Positions 47,502-62,660 of a stretch of DNA of 64,000 nucleotides are shown in pieces. The stretch's first letter is position 1. Each line of letters starts with the position of its first letter. Source of the DNA: Loripinus fragilis (lineage: Eukaryota > Mollusca > Bivalvia > Lucinida > Lucinidae); the NCBI GenBank assembly GCA_964019695.1, contig OZ026525.1:69423753-69487752 (forward strand). Direction: 5' to 3'. The translations under genes were made by a program, and so were the position numbers. A model generated the notes under the pieces. That model did not search any database. It saw nothing but the letters and a program-made list of their open reading frames with translations, and was not told the DNA's origin.

Positions 47502-49224
47502 CGAGGGCCATTCAATAAGTAACCAGCCTACCCTAGTTCTGATAGGTCGCCCTTTCTTTTATAAAATTAATCTTTAACAAGATACTCTTCGACTTTATGT
47601 TTGAAAAAAAAAATATCTAATAATTTAACAAAAAATATAGCCACCTTTGAAAGTGTGTTAAAATGACTTGGAAATATGCAACACCACTATGTTCAAGAGT
47701 CATTCAAAAGGCAAATTGCAATTTGTTTTACTTGTAACTAAGCTATAATTGAAGCTAATAGAATAGATTTCTATTTTTTTAAAACGAGATTAAGTTTCAG
47801 TGCTTTTGAAAAAAAAATACAGTGTTCAAAATTAATCGTTACATTTCCCCTAAGAAGAAATGGAAATTTCATTTGAGAAAATTTGAGAATTTAAACATTT
47901 TATCCCTTTCTATTTTGACCAAATGTATTTATGATTATATTTGGATATTAATTGATATATTACGTAAATAGTTGTTAAAAGTTTTACTTTCTGAGAGTTT
48001 CCAACATTTCTGAGAAGAGTTATGGTCCAGTGTCCTTAACCATGGGTCGTTTAAGTAAGTATTGTGATTTATCAAATTATGCAATATTGTTGGTTTTTAT
48101 GCCACCATATAGGCGACAAATTTTCGTTCGATTGATATATTACACATGCTCACATAATTTTTCATACTGATAGTAAAAGTGGTACGTGCATTAAGGGGCT
48201 ATTTTGGCCTCCTCTAGAGCCCAAAAACTGAAAATTGCTTCTCACCAACTTCTTTTGATTGGTTTGTTAGAAGAATAACTAAAGTGTAAAATTTTGGCAT
48301 GTATTTAAATTTTACCATTGCTACGGTAACAAAAATGTCCGACAAATAGGCATAAAACAGAGAAATTTGCATTTTGGACCAAATCTCGAAAGAAAGAAGG
48401 CATTTGGAGACCTATTTTTAAGAATTAGATATGAACACAGCTAAATACCAAAAATCCTTTTCATATGTTGTGTGCTGCTATAATTCTCATCTTCTGATAA
48501 AATATCTTTTTGGTATTTGCTTGTGCTCTATGTTAATTTCTCTGTCAACCTCTCAATTTTGATCCAGACTATTTTGGCGGCCATTTTTGTTACCATAGCA
48601 ACGGTAGAAGTCAAAGTAGTTAGAGACTTTTACACTTTGGTTATTGTTCTAATAAACTAATAAGAACAAATTGGTGAAAAACAATTTTTATATTTTAGCC
48701 ACATAGGGGGCTCAAAAAACACCTTAAAACAGAGGGTCTGGATTGGGGGGGGGGGGTCTGATATTCACTATTCATTTAAAATTTAGCCCATTATTCATCT
48801 CATTAAAATTTTGGGTTATTCATTAAAATAAGACCAATTAGTCATTTAAAGTAAGAAAGGTGGCTAGGAAATCTGATTATTCACTATCCATTAACTTTTT
48901 TTCCATTCATTAAAATAGGATTATTCAATAATTTTAAGGCCCTCATTATTCACTATTCATTATTTTTTTGCTCATTATTCATTATTCATTATAAAAAAGG
49001 GCCATTATTCACTAGTCATTATACCCCATCCAGACCCTCAATACATAACAACCAAACTCGACGAAAACAAATCATTTGACTCACTTGAACTGTTCATGCT
49101 TGAAGATTACCAGTAATGTTTAAATTTTGTACATATGTCTAAGCTACTCTAACACACTGAAAATCTTGACTGTGTCGGTCACTTAGAAATATGTCATGCC
49201 GGATACTTATTGAACCACCTTCGT
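47502..49224. mobile_element. Mariner-type element remnant holding two younger MITEs
   Basis: Left end cgagggccattcaataagta and right end tacttattgaaccaccttcg are inverted; ends with ttcaataagtaa are characteristic of some mariner families. Inside are an inverted pair at about 48190-48720 (ttaccattgctacggtaaca against ttgttaccatagcaacggta) and an element with gagggtctggattgg / ccatccagaccctc ends (48732-49041). No transposase ORF survives. Confidence 0.65.
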
Positions 49225-49284
49225 GTTGATCTTTTAACAAAGAGATAAATTCTACCTATGCCAAAATTATTGACAAAATGGGAA

Positions 49285-49505
49285 GACTTCCAGTTTAGCG
49301 GTCCCCAGAAATTGAGAAAATGACTGTAAAGCCCTTTAATACACCCAACACCACCAAATATCGATAGTTTATTTATTGGGATTATGAATTCTTTTTAATA
49401 TGGGGGCTACTGCCCCCACACCCCGTCAAAATTTTATTTTTGCTTTGTTTTTGGCCAGTAGTCATGCGCAAAGGAATACTCAGGGGACCGCTAAACCGGA
49501 AACTA
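49285..49505. mobile_element. MITE with agtttagcggtcccc TIRs
   Basis: Left ttccagtttagcggtcccca, right aggggaccgctaaaccggaa, about 20 nt inverted. A small ORF crosses the right end and is not supported. Confidence 0.75.
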
Positions 49506-50319
49506 CCCACAAAATGAGTGCAAATGGTCTGACGATTGTCAGATCTATATTTAGCCTGTGGATTAAGATCTTACTTCTTATGATGTAGGCTACTCGATCA
49601 GACTTGACTCAAGGGGGGGGGGGGGTCGCTTGAACCCCCTCCCCGCCTCCCGTTTTTAAATATCCGATGAAAACAAAATAATTTTAAACCAAATTATTTC
49701 ATATTCATGGGATATTTTAAAAATAAAACAAAGCGAACCCCAACACCTTTATACATATGGACCCCCCTTTTCCACCCCTGAGACTGGCGCTTCACAAGAA
49801 GTCACATTTCTACACAAATACATGTTTACCTTTTCTCGCAGCAAGACCCCGATGAGCCCAAACGTAAACAAATCTGACCCTCAGTCCACTCGTTTTTCTC
49901 CGGAAGTTTACATAAATGGCCCGACAACGGTCACGTGATCATTATTGCTGTTTTTCGAATTCATCTTTAAATAAGCTTATGAAGTCGGATACCATACCAT
50001 AGGGTTATTCGATTTTTACACTGTGTTCACTAAAGTGTTCATAACTACTTATTTTCTATCCTTGTTTACACTCCTGTCATATTTTTTGCGATCGTCGCTG
50101 TTTTTGGTATTCGAAAACGAAAATGAATTATCCCGGGGAACGATTATAGCAGAACTCAGTGTTACTCGGTTTGTTTAACAATTCTTGTCTACGAGCTTTA
50201 TAAATGGCACGTTTTTTTTCAGAGAAGATTGACAATATTTCATACACTTGCTGAAGACTGATGTTGAAAAGCCGCTTTTTAGGCAAAAATTGCGTTTTTT
50301 ACAATTAGAAAACAGTTTT
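49506..50319. other. Gene-free stretch
   Basis: G run at 49613-49625, then AT-rich sequence. No exon, RNA gene or TIR pair recognised. Confidence 0.5.
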
Positions 50320-52345
50320 TATACGCCCCTCTATCCGTCCGTCCGTAAACAATATTCAAGATATCTTCATGATGTTTTATGGAAATGTATATTTGGACAA
50401 GACAAAGTGTCCCACACGAGAATGATTGTCTCCCTTTCTTAGTTTCTGAGTTATGGCTCTTTGAAAATCGTAAAAAAATATTGTGGGCGCCATAACTCTG
50501 TAACGGTAATATATCTTCACGAAACTTTACAGGAATGTGTATCAGGTCAAGACGGAGTGTCGCAAATAAGATTATGGTTACTCTCCGTTTTTCCGTTTCA
50601 GAGTTATGGTCCTTTGATTGTTTTTGGTGCATATTTTGTGTTTCATTCTTGTACACCACATACTTCGGTAACTGTTTGGGATATCTTCATGAACTTTTAT
50701 AGGAATGTGAATTAGGTCAATACCATGTGTCGCGTACAAAAATGATCATTCCCCTTTATTAGTTTCTGAGTTAGTACCCTTTGATTTTTAAAGAAAACAC
50801 ATTTACCCAAAAAACTATTGTACGCCCCATAACTCAGTAACCAATTGGGATATCTTCATGAAACTTTATAGGATCAAGATGATGTGCCGGGTGCAATTAC
50901 GGTTGATTTCGTTTTAGAGTCATGGCCCTTTTATTTATTTATTTATTTTTATTTTATTTCATTTTATTTTTTTTGCTTATTTTGTGTCCTTTACATTATT
51001 GTACACTCCATAACACCCTCACTGTTCATGATATCTTCATGCAATTTTATAGGAATGTGTATTAGGCAAAGAAAATGTGGGCGCGCAAGAATGAATGTCC
51101 CGTCTTTCTTAGTTTCCATGTTATGAACTTTTGATACCTCCCCCCTCCCCCCCCCCCCCCGAAAAAAAAAATGTATGACTAATAACTCGGGAACCGTTTG
51201 CGATATCTTGATAAAACTTTATAGGAATGTATATCAGATCAAAACGATGTGTCGGGTACAATTTCAGTTTATTTCCGTTTCTCAGTTATGGCCCTTTGAT
51301 TGTTCTTTTATCCTGGTTTCGTGTAATTTACATTCTTGTTACTCACTCGATCACTGTTCATGATGACTTCATGCAATTTTATAGAAATTTGTATAGGTAA
51401 AGACGATGTGTCGCACGACAAAAATGGTTGTTCCCCCTTTCTTAGCTTCTAAGTTATGCTCCTTTAATTATTTTTTCCAAATTTTCTTGTACATCCCAAT
51501 TATGGCGTCATGAAACTTTATAGGAATGTGTAATAGGTCAAAACGAAGTGTCCTGTACAATTATGATTGCTTTCCATTTTTTTCAATTCAGAGTAATGAC
51601 CCTTGATTTTTTATGCTTATTTTATGCAATTTATATTCTTGTACACCCCAGAACTCGGTAATCGTTGGCAAATCTTCATGAAACTATAGGAATGTATATC
51701 AGATCAAAACGATGTGTCGGGTACAATTTCAGTTTATTTCCGTTTCTCAGTTATGGCCCTTTGATTGTTCTTTTATCCTGGTTTCGTGTAATTTACATTC
51801 TTGTTACTCACTCGATCACTGTTCATGATGACTTCATGCAATTTTATAGAAATTTGTATAGGTAAAGACGATGTGTCGCACGACAAAAATGGTTGTTCCC
51901 CCTTTCTTAGCTTCTAAGTTATGCTCCTTTAATTATTTTTTCCAAATTTTCTTGTACATCCCAATTATGGCGTCATGAAACTTTATAGGAATGTGTAATA
52001 GGTCAAAACGAAGTGTCCTGTACAATTATGATTGCTTTCCATTTTTTTCAATTCAGAGTAATGACCCTTGATTTTTTATGCTTATTTTATGCAATTTATA
52101 TTCTTGTACACCCCAGAACTCGGTAATCGTTGGCAAATCTTCATGAAACTATAGGAATGTGTTTCAGGTCAAGATCATGTGTCGCGTACAATTACGGTTT
52201 CTGTTCTGAGTTACGGCCCATTGATTGTGTTTTAATACTTTTTTGTATAATTTACATTCTTGTGTACATGCCATCGCTCACTCAGAATAGAGTCAGGACG
52301 ATGTGTCAGGCACAAGAATGAATGTTCTTCCTTTTTTTAAAATTT
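50320..52345 (+). repeat. Tandem repeat of about 230 bp, with one 465-bp near-identical doublet
   Basis: About nine units marked by gatatcttcatgaaacttta, taggaatgtgtatcaggtca, gatgtgtcgggtacaa and gagttatggccctttgatt. The segment from about 51225 repeats at +465 bp (51690 to about 52155) with almost no change, so a two-unit block was copied recently. Short ORFs arise in each unit and are not genes. Confidence 0.88.
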
Positions 52346-52399
52346 GAAAGGGATGCCCTCACTGTTTTAAGCCGCCCCCCCCCCTTTACACTCAGACGA

Positions 52400-52690
52400 A
52401 GACCATCAAGTCCTCACTACGTCCCGTAAAATTCTTTCAAATTCGATGAGCGTAGTGGAAACGGGGTCAAAGGCTGTAAAATGTGTAATTTTCACGTCCA
52501 TACTACGTTGTTACTATGTCCCTGCCAGGTTCTCACTACGCCTAACACGTTCATACTAGGTCCTTACTACGCGCTTATCACGCGCGCACCAGGTCCAGCA
52601 CGTTCTTACCACGTTCTCGCCACGTCAAAGAAGATCGCACCACGCGTGCTTACCACGTTCTCATTGCGTCCTTCCAGTCCTTATAAATAC
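52400..52690. repeat. Degenerate short repeat of cactacg/accacg words
   Basis: Recurrent ctcactacgtcc, ccttactacgcg, cttaccacgttctc and tcgccacgtc at irregular spacing of 9-18 bases. GC-richer than its surroundings. Similar in style to 15290-16270. No function recognised. Confidence 0.55.
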
Positions 52691-54942
52691 TATTTGTCCA
52701 TGACCCCGGAGGAGTCACCATGCACCCCCTAAGGACCCTCCAGGAGTGGTATGATATTGTTCATCCGACCCTCTGATTAAGAATCAAGATGTTAACACTC
52801 GATATCTTGGGTCCTACCCGCCATTTTGGATGGTTTTCAAGATGGCCGCCATGAAAAAAGACAAAATCCCTATATACTGTATTCTCAGTTAGGCTTACTT
52901 TTATGAGCCAATATCAATATTTAAGACCCTCAACTTCATTTCTGATATTGAACGTTAAATGTATGGTCTTGACATAATATATTCAAGATGGCCGCCACCT
53001 TGAAGCACATTTTTGCATATTTTCGTTAATGATTTTTTTGATAATACAAATTGTATCATTATTATTTTTTGAAGATATATTTACTGGCAGCATAATTTGT
53101 CATGTAATATGACAGCAGAGATGGCTGTAATAAATCACAAAAGGTTCAAAATAGCCAAATCATTGTAATAGGTTAACTTGCTAAATTTTGAACAATGACA
53201 ATTTTAATAAGATTATGATCGAATACTGGTATTAACGCATCTCATTGGCAGCTACTAGTGACTTACATTCACAATGTCATTTAAGTCCTCATCAGCAGAA
53301 TCGTCGATTAATCACATAAAGTCATCGCCTTTATAATATTGGATAGGCTGCGTACTAGGTTAACCCTTCTAATTTTTTTTAACTTTTCCTCACAATAAAA
53401 CATGCATCTATCTCCCTGATATTGGAATGACCTTCAGTTTGCTCTCGTTAGATGCATCATTTATTGCAGCATACTTTGTTGAAAGTTTAGGAATTAATAT
53501 ACATGTATGTTACATTTTTATATTAAACCCAAGAAAACAGGCATCAGAGCCCAAAATAGCCTCTTCAGAATCTATGCGATGTAGTTTATTTTGTATTTAC
53601 CTAATTGAAAATTGGTTTTGTTTTTCAAAAACTGCTGAGATTATTTTTTATTTTTCACATACAATGTAATGTGCCAGTAATTGATCGTTAAACTTGGTAG
53701 CACGATGTAAAATGCTTATCAGAAAGGCCACTTGAACAATAAGTAAAACATGATAGTCTGCTGTAAAATGTAACAAAAATGACATACAAGTATGTTTGTA
53801 ATTTCTTCAGGCTTGAGAAATTACATATAATATAAGCGCAATTAACATATAAGCTAAGTGCAAATAACATGTGTGACATACATAACATCAACACAATTTT
53901 TAAACTACCAGCTTTCGTTATCAGTATGGGATTCTTTATCAATTTTAAGAGTTTCTTAAAAGTTTCTATAACACAACTTATTAAAAACAATTGAATGAGA
54001 CAAGCCTACTTCACATCAGTCTAAATAAAGTTTTGCTTTATCAAACTTTTGTTTTTACTTAATTCCAAATGAATGAGTTGTGGGTCGATTTGCCCTTCCC
54101 TGCAATGCTCTTTTCCATTCTACACTACCCTGCAATCACTTCTCCTAGCTAACCAAATCCTACACTACTCTGCCATATACAATCCCACACTATGGCTGTC
54201 CTGCTCTTATCCTTCCTTACACATAATTGTACTACCCTATGTTTCCTACGCAACCCATTCAACTATCCTATCATTACCCGTCTCATCACCCAACCGACAT
54301 GATCAACCCCTCCTAACCTTCTATTATGATAACCGTACCTTTATTTTTATCAAATGATAACAAAACCTACCCATCTTTACACCCTTTCTTAGCCTGTTCC
54401 ACTCCACCATACATGCACTATAATCCATCTCACATTACTCTACCACATTGCTACAAACCAAACTCACAATTTACCTATTTTTACAACTCTTATTAAAACT
54501 CTACTCTATTCCAAGAAAAAAAATGCCCTGCTTTGCCCATCCCCTAATATAACCTGCTGCTAAAATGTCCTACTAGGCCCTACGCTTTCTTATCTTGTAT
54601 ATTAATACCCTATTAATACCTATCCCTACTCATATCCAAGGGGTATGAGTGGATGTAGGTTTAGGATGTGTATCTGGGCATAGATTGGATGAGAGTAGAG
54701 GTAAAATACGGTATGGGTATGGTAAGGTATGCTACGCTACACATGTCCTCTCGACCCATATACAAACTCATACTATGTTTAACCCTGCTTATAAACTACA
54801 TTGCAGCCACTCATTTCTTTCAGTGTATACAGTCAGACATAAGTTAAGCATCGCCTCAATAGTTTCCTAGAAAACGAAGGAAGCTTTCCAGTCATGAATA
54901 TGTTCTCGTTTTATTTATGAAAATAGATAAAGTGTTGACCAT

Positions 54943-55302
54943 AATAGGCGTGCCTGCATATACGCAAAGTACGCAGCTGCGTACTTTAATTTTTGAATGT
55001 ACAAAATATAAAAACGTCTTAAATCGTGAAAAATGTAATAAAAACATGCATCACGTGGGTCAGGTCTTTAAATACGGAAGTATACCGATTTTGCAATAAT
55101 CCTGAACCAAAGCGATACGATTTTGACTGTTTGTCACTTTTGTTTTGGAAACAACTAAGTCGGTGTTTAGGTCCAGAAAATGCAGGAGAAGCCACCATTG
55201 AGTTCAAATCTTGATTTTTTTTCTTACGTATGGGAGGGGGATACACCCTCCCATACCCACCCCCTGCGTACTTTGAATTTGTCCCCAGGCACGCCCCTGC
55301 CA
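54943..55302. mobile_element. MITE with aggcgtgcctg / caggcacgcc ends
   Basis: Left ataggcgtgcctgcatatac ... aaagtacgcagctgcgtact; right ctgcgtactttgaatttgtc ... ccaggcacgcccctgcc. Inserted within the left arm of the large inverted repeat. Confidence 0.7.
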
Positions 55303-56649
55303 TTTTAAAGCCAATTTCCATTCGATTACCACAAATAGTCCGTTAGGTGAGACCCTCAAAAATAAGTTTCGCTGCACCCCCTAGGTACCAGGTTGCTATA
55401 TACCATTTTGTAGGTAATTTTATGCTGAAATCAATAGGCAATGGTGTCAACCTGACGACCTGTGCAGAAACTGTGTAAACAAAACAACCACACATAATTT
55501 TGATATGTGCTTTCTCTTTAAAGAGTTAATTAAACTCTTCTTAAAGATATTCCAAGTCATTTAAAAGCATAAATATTAAATATAGCTGAGAATAGAAAAC
55601 AAATGCCTCTAAAACCCTTGTTTTTCTGTATATTAACCATGTTACCACATTTATGCTCGTTTTCAAAAGCATGATGTCTTCAAAAACTGTTGACCTAAAG
55701 ATGAAAGTATTCTCTTCACCTCCAATTTCAAATTGCAGAATTACAATTTTGCAAGAATGCATAAACTTCCTATGCTAATAATATCTGGGTCAAAAACACT
55801 GCATTTATACGTGACAGCGTGTTATCTATGTTACATAATTGATTTATGCAAAAAATATAGTCAGCTTAAGTATTGTTAACCTATCATATTTGCCTTAGGA
55901 CATAACTGTAAACATAAGCTAAACATAAAGCTAATAATTATTCCTTGCTAATTATAGCTAAGTGAGAAAATGGTTGTCACAATGTTACATACGTTACAAT
56001 ATCAGGTGGGCAGTAATTCATCATTTGGTCACAGGTTAAAAGTTATCTAAATTTACTAATGAGTACAATGTTCAACCCATTTTACTTCTATGCTATGCTA
56101 AAATCAATATTCCACTTCAAAACAGATCTTTATGTGGACAAAACCTTCACAACACTTCAGTAATTACATAATGTATGACCGACTCATCCTGTTACTAGAA
56201 AATGTAAAAATACTCGTAAATACTTATTAATCATCGCTGAAATATATAAACGAGTTAAGCTCTGTTTATGTTATAGTTATAAAGTCTGATCAGATTGATG
56301 TCATAAGATCAATTGATCATTTCTCTCAAATTCTTCATTTTTCTTGTGCTATCTAATCAGATGATGTTTCAGTCTGCATATTTAAAATTCTGGACTGGAA
56401 TGTTAGCATAAGATAAGACATGGGATGGTAGCGGTTGGTATGGATTCATAGGGTCACTGAAATTAGTCTATGAACAACTTGAATGGGCATCAACAAAAGT
56501 CATTTCAAAACATCCTTGTATTTGTATAGCACAACATACATAAAAACAATAATCTAATCATGCTCACATCCTTTTTCACGCTAAAATTTTAATATCAGTT
56601 TAAATACCATTTTGTCATAGATCCCAGCTGTATTTTACTATGATTTTGC

Positions 56650-56825
56650 TGGAGCACAATGGCTCAGGTGGTAAAGCATTAGGTTGGGAATCGAGGGGTT
56701 ACTAGTTTGAGACTAACCACCTGTGGAGTAACTGTGTTCTATACTTGAACAAGGCGCTTAATCTGCTGCTATGTACTGGTTCAACCTTAGAAGACAGAAA
56801 ACTGCCTCAACACAATTTTAAAAAA
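56650..56825 (+). mobile_element. tRNA-derived SINE, diverged
   Basis: Head gagcacaatggctcaggtgg, B-box region tagtttgagactaacc and body ctatgtactggttcaacctt. The 3' tail has degenerated. Confidence 0.72.
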
Positions 56826-57228
56826 TAGATCTCTTGTCATAATAATATAGTACTATGATGTCATAAAATCTTACCATTCATATTTCACTTCCTATTGAAA
56901 CATATGCATAGATTCTCTCTTCATTTGTAAGTGTAGCGTTATGATATACATATAGATTACATGGATGACAGCATACCTGCATTATAAGGCAGTCTAAATG
57001 CTATTTATTTCGTAAATATGTGGTACCAGCCCATCTAAATAATTCATTGTACAGGTTTATCAGATCAATGTTTTGTAATGAACGGTATGTCATATATTTC
57101 TTTATAGCTGCTACAGATAGATTGTACAAACCTTAAAGTGAATATCACAAACGAATATTGTATTAAGAATTCAAAATCAGAATATATAAGGGATGTGATA
57201 AAAGGTACTTCACTCGACGATCGGCATT

Positions 57229-57512
57229 AGATTAAAGCACAGTTCGTTTGGTAAAGACGATGCCCACAAACTATGTATTGCCAGAGCAGACACTACAAAA
57301 ACATAATCTCGGAATTTAACAGATTAAAGCACAGTTCATTTGGTAATGACAAAGCACACAAAATATGTATTGCCAGATAAAACACCACAAATTCATAATC
57401 TTGGAATTCAACAGATTAAAGCACAGTTCATTTGATAATGACAAGGCCCACACAATATGTATTGCTAGAACAAACACTACAAGAACATAATCTTGGAATT
57501 CAACAGATTAAC
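57229..57512 (+). repeat. Three-copy tandem repeat of about 91 bp
   Basis: Units begin agattaaagcacagttcatt at about 57230, 57321 and 57412 and include atatgtattgccag and cataatcttggaattcaaca. Confidence 0.85.
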
Positions 57513-58666
57513 CGCTTACGTATCAACGAGTGAAATGACATCTTTTTCCAAAGAGAGCCAATAATTATAATGAAATAGAATTCTAACTAGCTAGCATAGC
57601 AGTTCTGATTAGTACAATCACACAAAACTTGAGACAATGAAATGCCAACAGATGTATTCTATTCATAACCATGTATATTGCATTTTAACTGGCTTAAGAG
57701 CTATATGTATGGGAACACAGAGAAAAACTTCAAAGATACAATATTGCTCACCACAGTAATTTTCTTTCATTAAAAATGATCTTTGGATAGGTAAGAGGCA
57801 GTATAATGATTTAGACAGTACGATAACCCACATATCTGTCACATACATTTCTACATCGATGCCATAACAACATCAAAATGCGATAATGTATACAGCAAGT
57901 TATAGGTTATTCAAATCAGTGCATACACCAGAACAAGGATTACAACTTTTTTTTTGATAAATGTCATTAGATGTAGTGTTCAAATATATTGGAACATCTG
58001 ACAATATGCTTTGAGTTCAAGATTTTGGTCAGTTTATTATGTGTAAATGTGATATGAAACATTACAGAGTTAGTTTAATTACTTGCAAATGAGGACATTT
58101 TAGGAAATTTGTAAATGATATATCATAAAGGCACTCTGAAAATAAACGCATAATCTTACAAAGCCAATCCATGTTTACATGCACAGGTGTTTAATAAAAT
58201 GACGTTTCAAACGAAAACACCAGCCCCAGTGACTATGGAAAATCTGGGTGATATCACGATGCATGACTATAAGGTTTGTTTAGTACTTTGTCAATATACA
58301 ACGTATTGATAACATTTTATGAAGACAACACTAAATAAAAGCTGTTGTTCTCATGCATCCATAATTGTTTTCTTGGCCAGTTGTGGTTTAGATGTGGATA
58401 ACAATACAATAACTGTAAAACATGTAACATGATCAAAGTTGTCTCTATCTCTCCTGCTGAAAGAGGCAAATGGTAACATCAACCAGTAAGAATCACCTTG
58501 TTGGTTTAAACAGTATTTTATTTCTTTATATACATATGACTATTTAACAATTTACATGATCAATGGACCAGGATCTGACATTAAGCTTAAAGCTTATACG
58601 AGTCATTTCCTGAAAAGCATGCAGCAGCAGTAAATATATGTGAACAGTGTAAAATTTAACCATTTA

Positions 58667-58852
<186 letters not shown>

Positions 58853-61800
58853 ATGGCTCTGTCTGCTGTACTGAACAAAATGGTCCCCACGTCTCAAGAT
58901 AGCTTTTGCATGCTGGTGTTATTAACTGACTCTAGACAAGTAATTGTAAATCTATGACCATCCTAAGGTGGTAAGTTTACTGTGGTTTCCTAGGTTAGAT
59001 ATTTTGGTGTTAGTTTCTTAGCTATTTTCACCTGTGTATCAAGATGATATAAAATGTAATAAGGTTTTAGTAGTCAAGTGGCCAACTTTTGGGAAAGGTG
59101 CTGACTTGGTTAACATCCTCTTTGTATTATATTTATTTGCAATCTAAGTCCTATCCCATTTTGGTTTAAAGTGCAGAAATTCGGTTCTGATTGAACCAGG
59201 TCCTGACCATAGCTTTCTGTTTTTACCTTTTCTAGCATGGCAGGCTTACTGAGTTGAGTGTACGGATGTCTTACAGAATAACAGATAATATTAAAATCTC
59301 AAAAAATTCACTTATCCAGTACTTTTCCAATGACTGTCACAGTGTTTGTTTAGGAGTATCGGTTGTTTTGAATTAACGAACTACATATACATATTATATG
59401 TAAATGCTTTGTGACATAATACCTTATCAAAGTTTTCTATGTAATCCAACGAATTAAGACTTATAAAATTAGATTAATTGATATTCATCATTATTTGACA
59501 CAGTCTATCAAAATTTTGCAAGTGAACAGTAATATTTTAATATAAGTAGATCAGGCTACATATACAACAGACCATGTATTGAAATACATTTCAATGATAA
59601 GTTTGTTCAGTACAGTCCGATTATATAAGGCTTTTAAAATCTTAATTCTTAATTCTGCAAATTGATATCCATAATGCGACATAATATATCTAAATAGTAT
59701 CTATTGAACATAAGAAAGTAAGGTAACGTTAATTACAGAAACTGTATTAAAGAAGGTGTTGCAATGCTATGAATTGGGAAATGAATGATGAAATATTTTC
59801 TTTTATTTTGAAAGATTGCTTATATGACTATACGTCTGCATAGTTCCGTGTTTGAAGCTGGAACTTTGCAAACTAAGGTATATTCATACCGTTAAAGCGC
59901 CATTACAAAGCATGGCAAATGGTTTTCAGAGTGAGGTGAGGTTTTCACATGCTGCTGATATATCATTTGTCCATTTTAAATTCATGTTTCTGACGTACGG
60001 AATGAGTGTCAGACATGATATGTCCATACAGGGTATGTACGCTTTGTTTTCGAACAAGAAAAAGAGGAACTCATCCTCTTGGTATATTTACATATTGTCT
60101 TTAACTAAAGGGTGATAATTGTGTTATTGATGCAAGTTTCGCCCTCTTGGTGTTTCTTTGTTGGCTTTTAGTGCAAAATTGATTCGCTGGATAAGCTTTG
60201 TGCATAAATTTGAGCACAAACTCGTATTTTCTAAATGTCTTGAGTTGTTTATGAATATATTTGTTCAGTGGTGTCAATTACCCCAACCGCCAATGGTAAG
60301 TTTCATTATTGTTTACAAAAATAAAGCAACAAATGCTGCTTCCAAGCTCTTGTAGGATATCTTTAATATATTTCTTGCATATATTCACCATTATAACGGT
60401 ATTTAATAACTTTAAAAAAAAAAATACTTGGGGTTACCTATAATTGCTGTGCACAAAATGTGGAAAACTTTTTCGCTTACCGTACCTCTCTATTTGCATA
60501 TTTACAAATAACTGCACAGATTTACAGCTTGACAACATCGTGCATCACATTCAGCACACTTCAAGCTTTAAAATGATATATAGGAACCTTGGTACCTAGG
60601 GGATGCAACCAACTCCTTAATTAGGGCACTTATTTGATTTCACCTAACGGACTAAAAGGTAAACAACCAGGCATGGTAAATGCACACTTACCCCTAAAAA
60701 TGTCCATATTCTCTAATCCATTATGGTATTTTCAAAACGCTTAGACATGTAAAGTGTTAGTGTCATATTGTTACAATATCAAAGTAAAGTTCTGTCTGAA
60801 AATTTCAGATTCATATCTCAAAAAGAGTAAAAGCTATGGATGTGTAAAGAATGGCATGTTATATAGCTGATTTCATAGGCCTTCCGTACTTTTTCCGGAT
60901 TTCCATTGGGACTCAAGTCACATTTACTTATATCACATGACTTTCTCAGCCAATCGAAATTTGTTCCATTATCACGAGACCGAGTAGCCATGTGCTCGAG
61001 GCCAGCATCAAAACACAAAAAGAAATTCTGTTTTGTAAGCAAACAGGCGTATATATATTGCATACGAAGTGAGGATTAGTTGTAAGGGGCCACTTAGAGC
61101 CGCTTCGTATGTTTATTGTTACCTCGAAAACCAATTTTATGTTTTTTAAACAGCACCCGTGGTTGTTTACAGGCTGATGACGTCAGTATTTAGTAAGTCA
61201 CAGCACCGGTGTTACTGACTGAGTCGGTGTTTATGTAAACAATTCACCATTTGAAGAATGACTAAAAATATCGTCAAAAACATCATTGGTAATGTGGCAT
61301 CGAGCTATCAAGTCAATCTAGCGATAGAAATTCCTAATACAACCGAAAACTACATAAATTTGCACGTTTTCACATGTTGACATTGGGTATCTGCAATGCT
61401 TATTTAAATATACGTCACGTTGTTGGGAAGTTTTTTTGATTGGCCAGATATATATTCTAATCGGTAGAGCTCGGAGCTAATCGGAACATGTCGGAAAACT
61501 CGGTATTAAATTAGCTATAGTGATAATGCAAGAATTATAAACACGCGATTAACTATCTCTACGATCCTCTATAACTAACATGAAACTTTGAGTTCGCCAA
61601 AACAGTTTGCGTTTATTTGAATTCAAAGTAAGCGCTTTGGGTTAAGCTGTGACACTTTTTAAGGGTGCACCCAAAAATAGGGGTTGGTGTATACAGGACA
61701 ACGTAGAAATTCGGCAAAATGACCAAATGGCATTCTGATATGTTCAGCAGACCAAAGGAAGACTAAGGTAACAAAATACTACAAACTGGTTGTTCTTCTA

Positions 61801-62660
61801 AAGAAATTTGTAAACGAAAAACGTCTCTGAAAAAATGTTTAGGTGATGCTTAACTTATGTCTGACTGTATATTTGTAGGGGATTTTTCAAGTAGGAGTAA
61901 GAGACGATTAGGTAAGAACTAAGGGTAGGGTAGGGCAGCCCAACAATTACCTTAACACATACTCATACCCTACCCCTTATAATACTCATAACCTACTCAT
62001 CCCAGCCATAACTCCTATCCTTCTCTCTCTATATATTCATGCATATCTGTCTAAACCAATAGTGACAGAGGTTATGGCTCTATATAGGTATGTTGGACCC
62101 AGATACCGGTTTTGCTCATTTTAATGTAAGCATGTTACGCGTGTTACACCCTGAAGCACCCAAAAAACTTCCGAAAATGCATGCTGCAAATAAGTGATGA
62201 CTCTGATGAGTGCAAAATGAAGGTCATTCTAATATCAGTGAGATAAATGTATGTGGAGGTGTATATTTATGTTAATACCACCCTTACCAACTTTAGCACA
62301 AAATATCTTGTGATGTGCAAGGTCTACACTGATGTTGGTGGTATAAAATAGTTATACCATGTTTGTCCACCTGTACGTAAGATAATCCACTCGCTAAAGC
62401 TCGTGGATTATCTCCACGTACAGGCGGCAACCCATGGTATAACTATTACATATAGACTTGTTAAAATGGATGGGGTAACCATGTATGCAGCCTATCAAAT
62501 ATAATGAAGATGATAACTATGCGATTAATGGACGATTCTTTTGACGTGGGCTGAAATGACATTGTGAATATATAATATGAGATGTATCAGTGCCATTATT
62601 TGATCATAATCTTATTAAAATCGTTATTTTTCAAAAGTTAGCAAGCGAACTTATTACAGT

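Noticed and set aside
54073..54357. 94-codon ORF in the C/T-rich stretch
   Set aside because: The sequence is a degenerate ccctac/tacactaccc repeat; the open frame follows from the low content of purine-rich stop codons.
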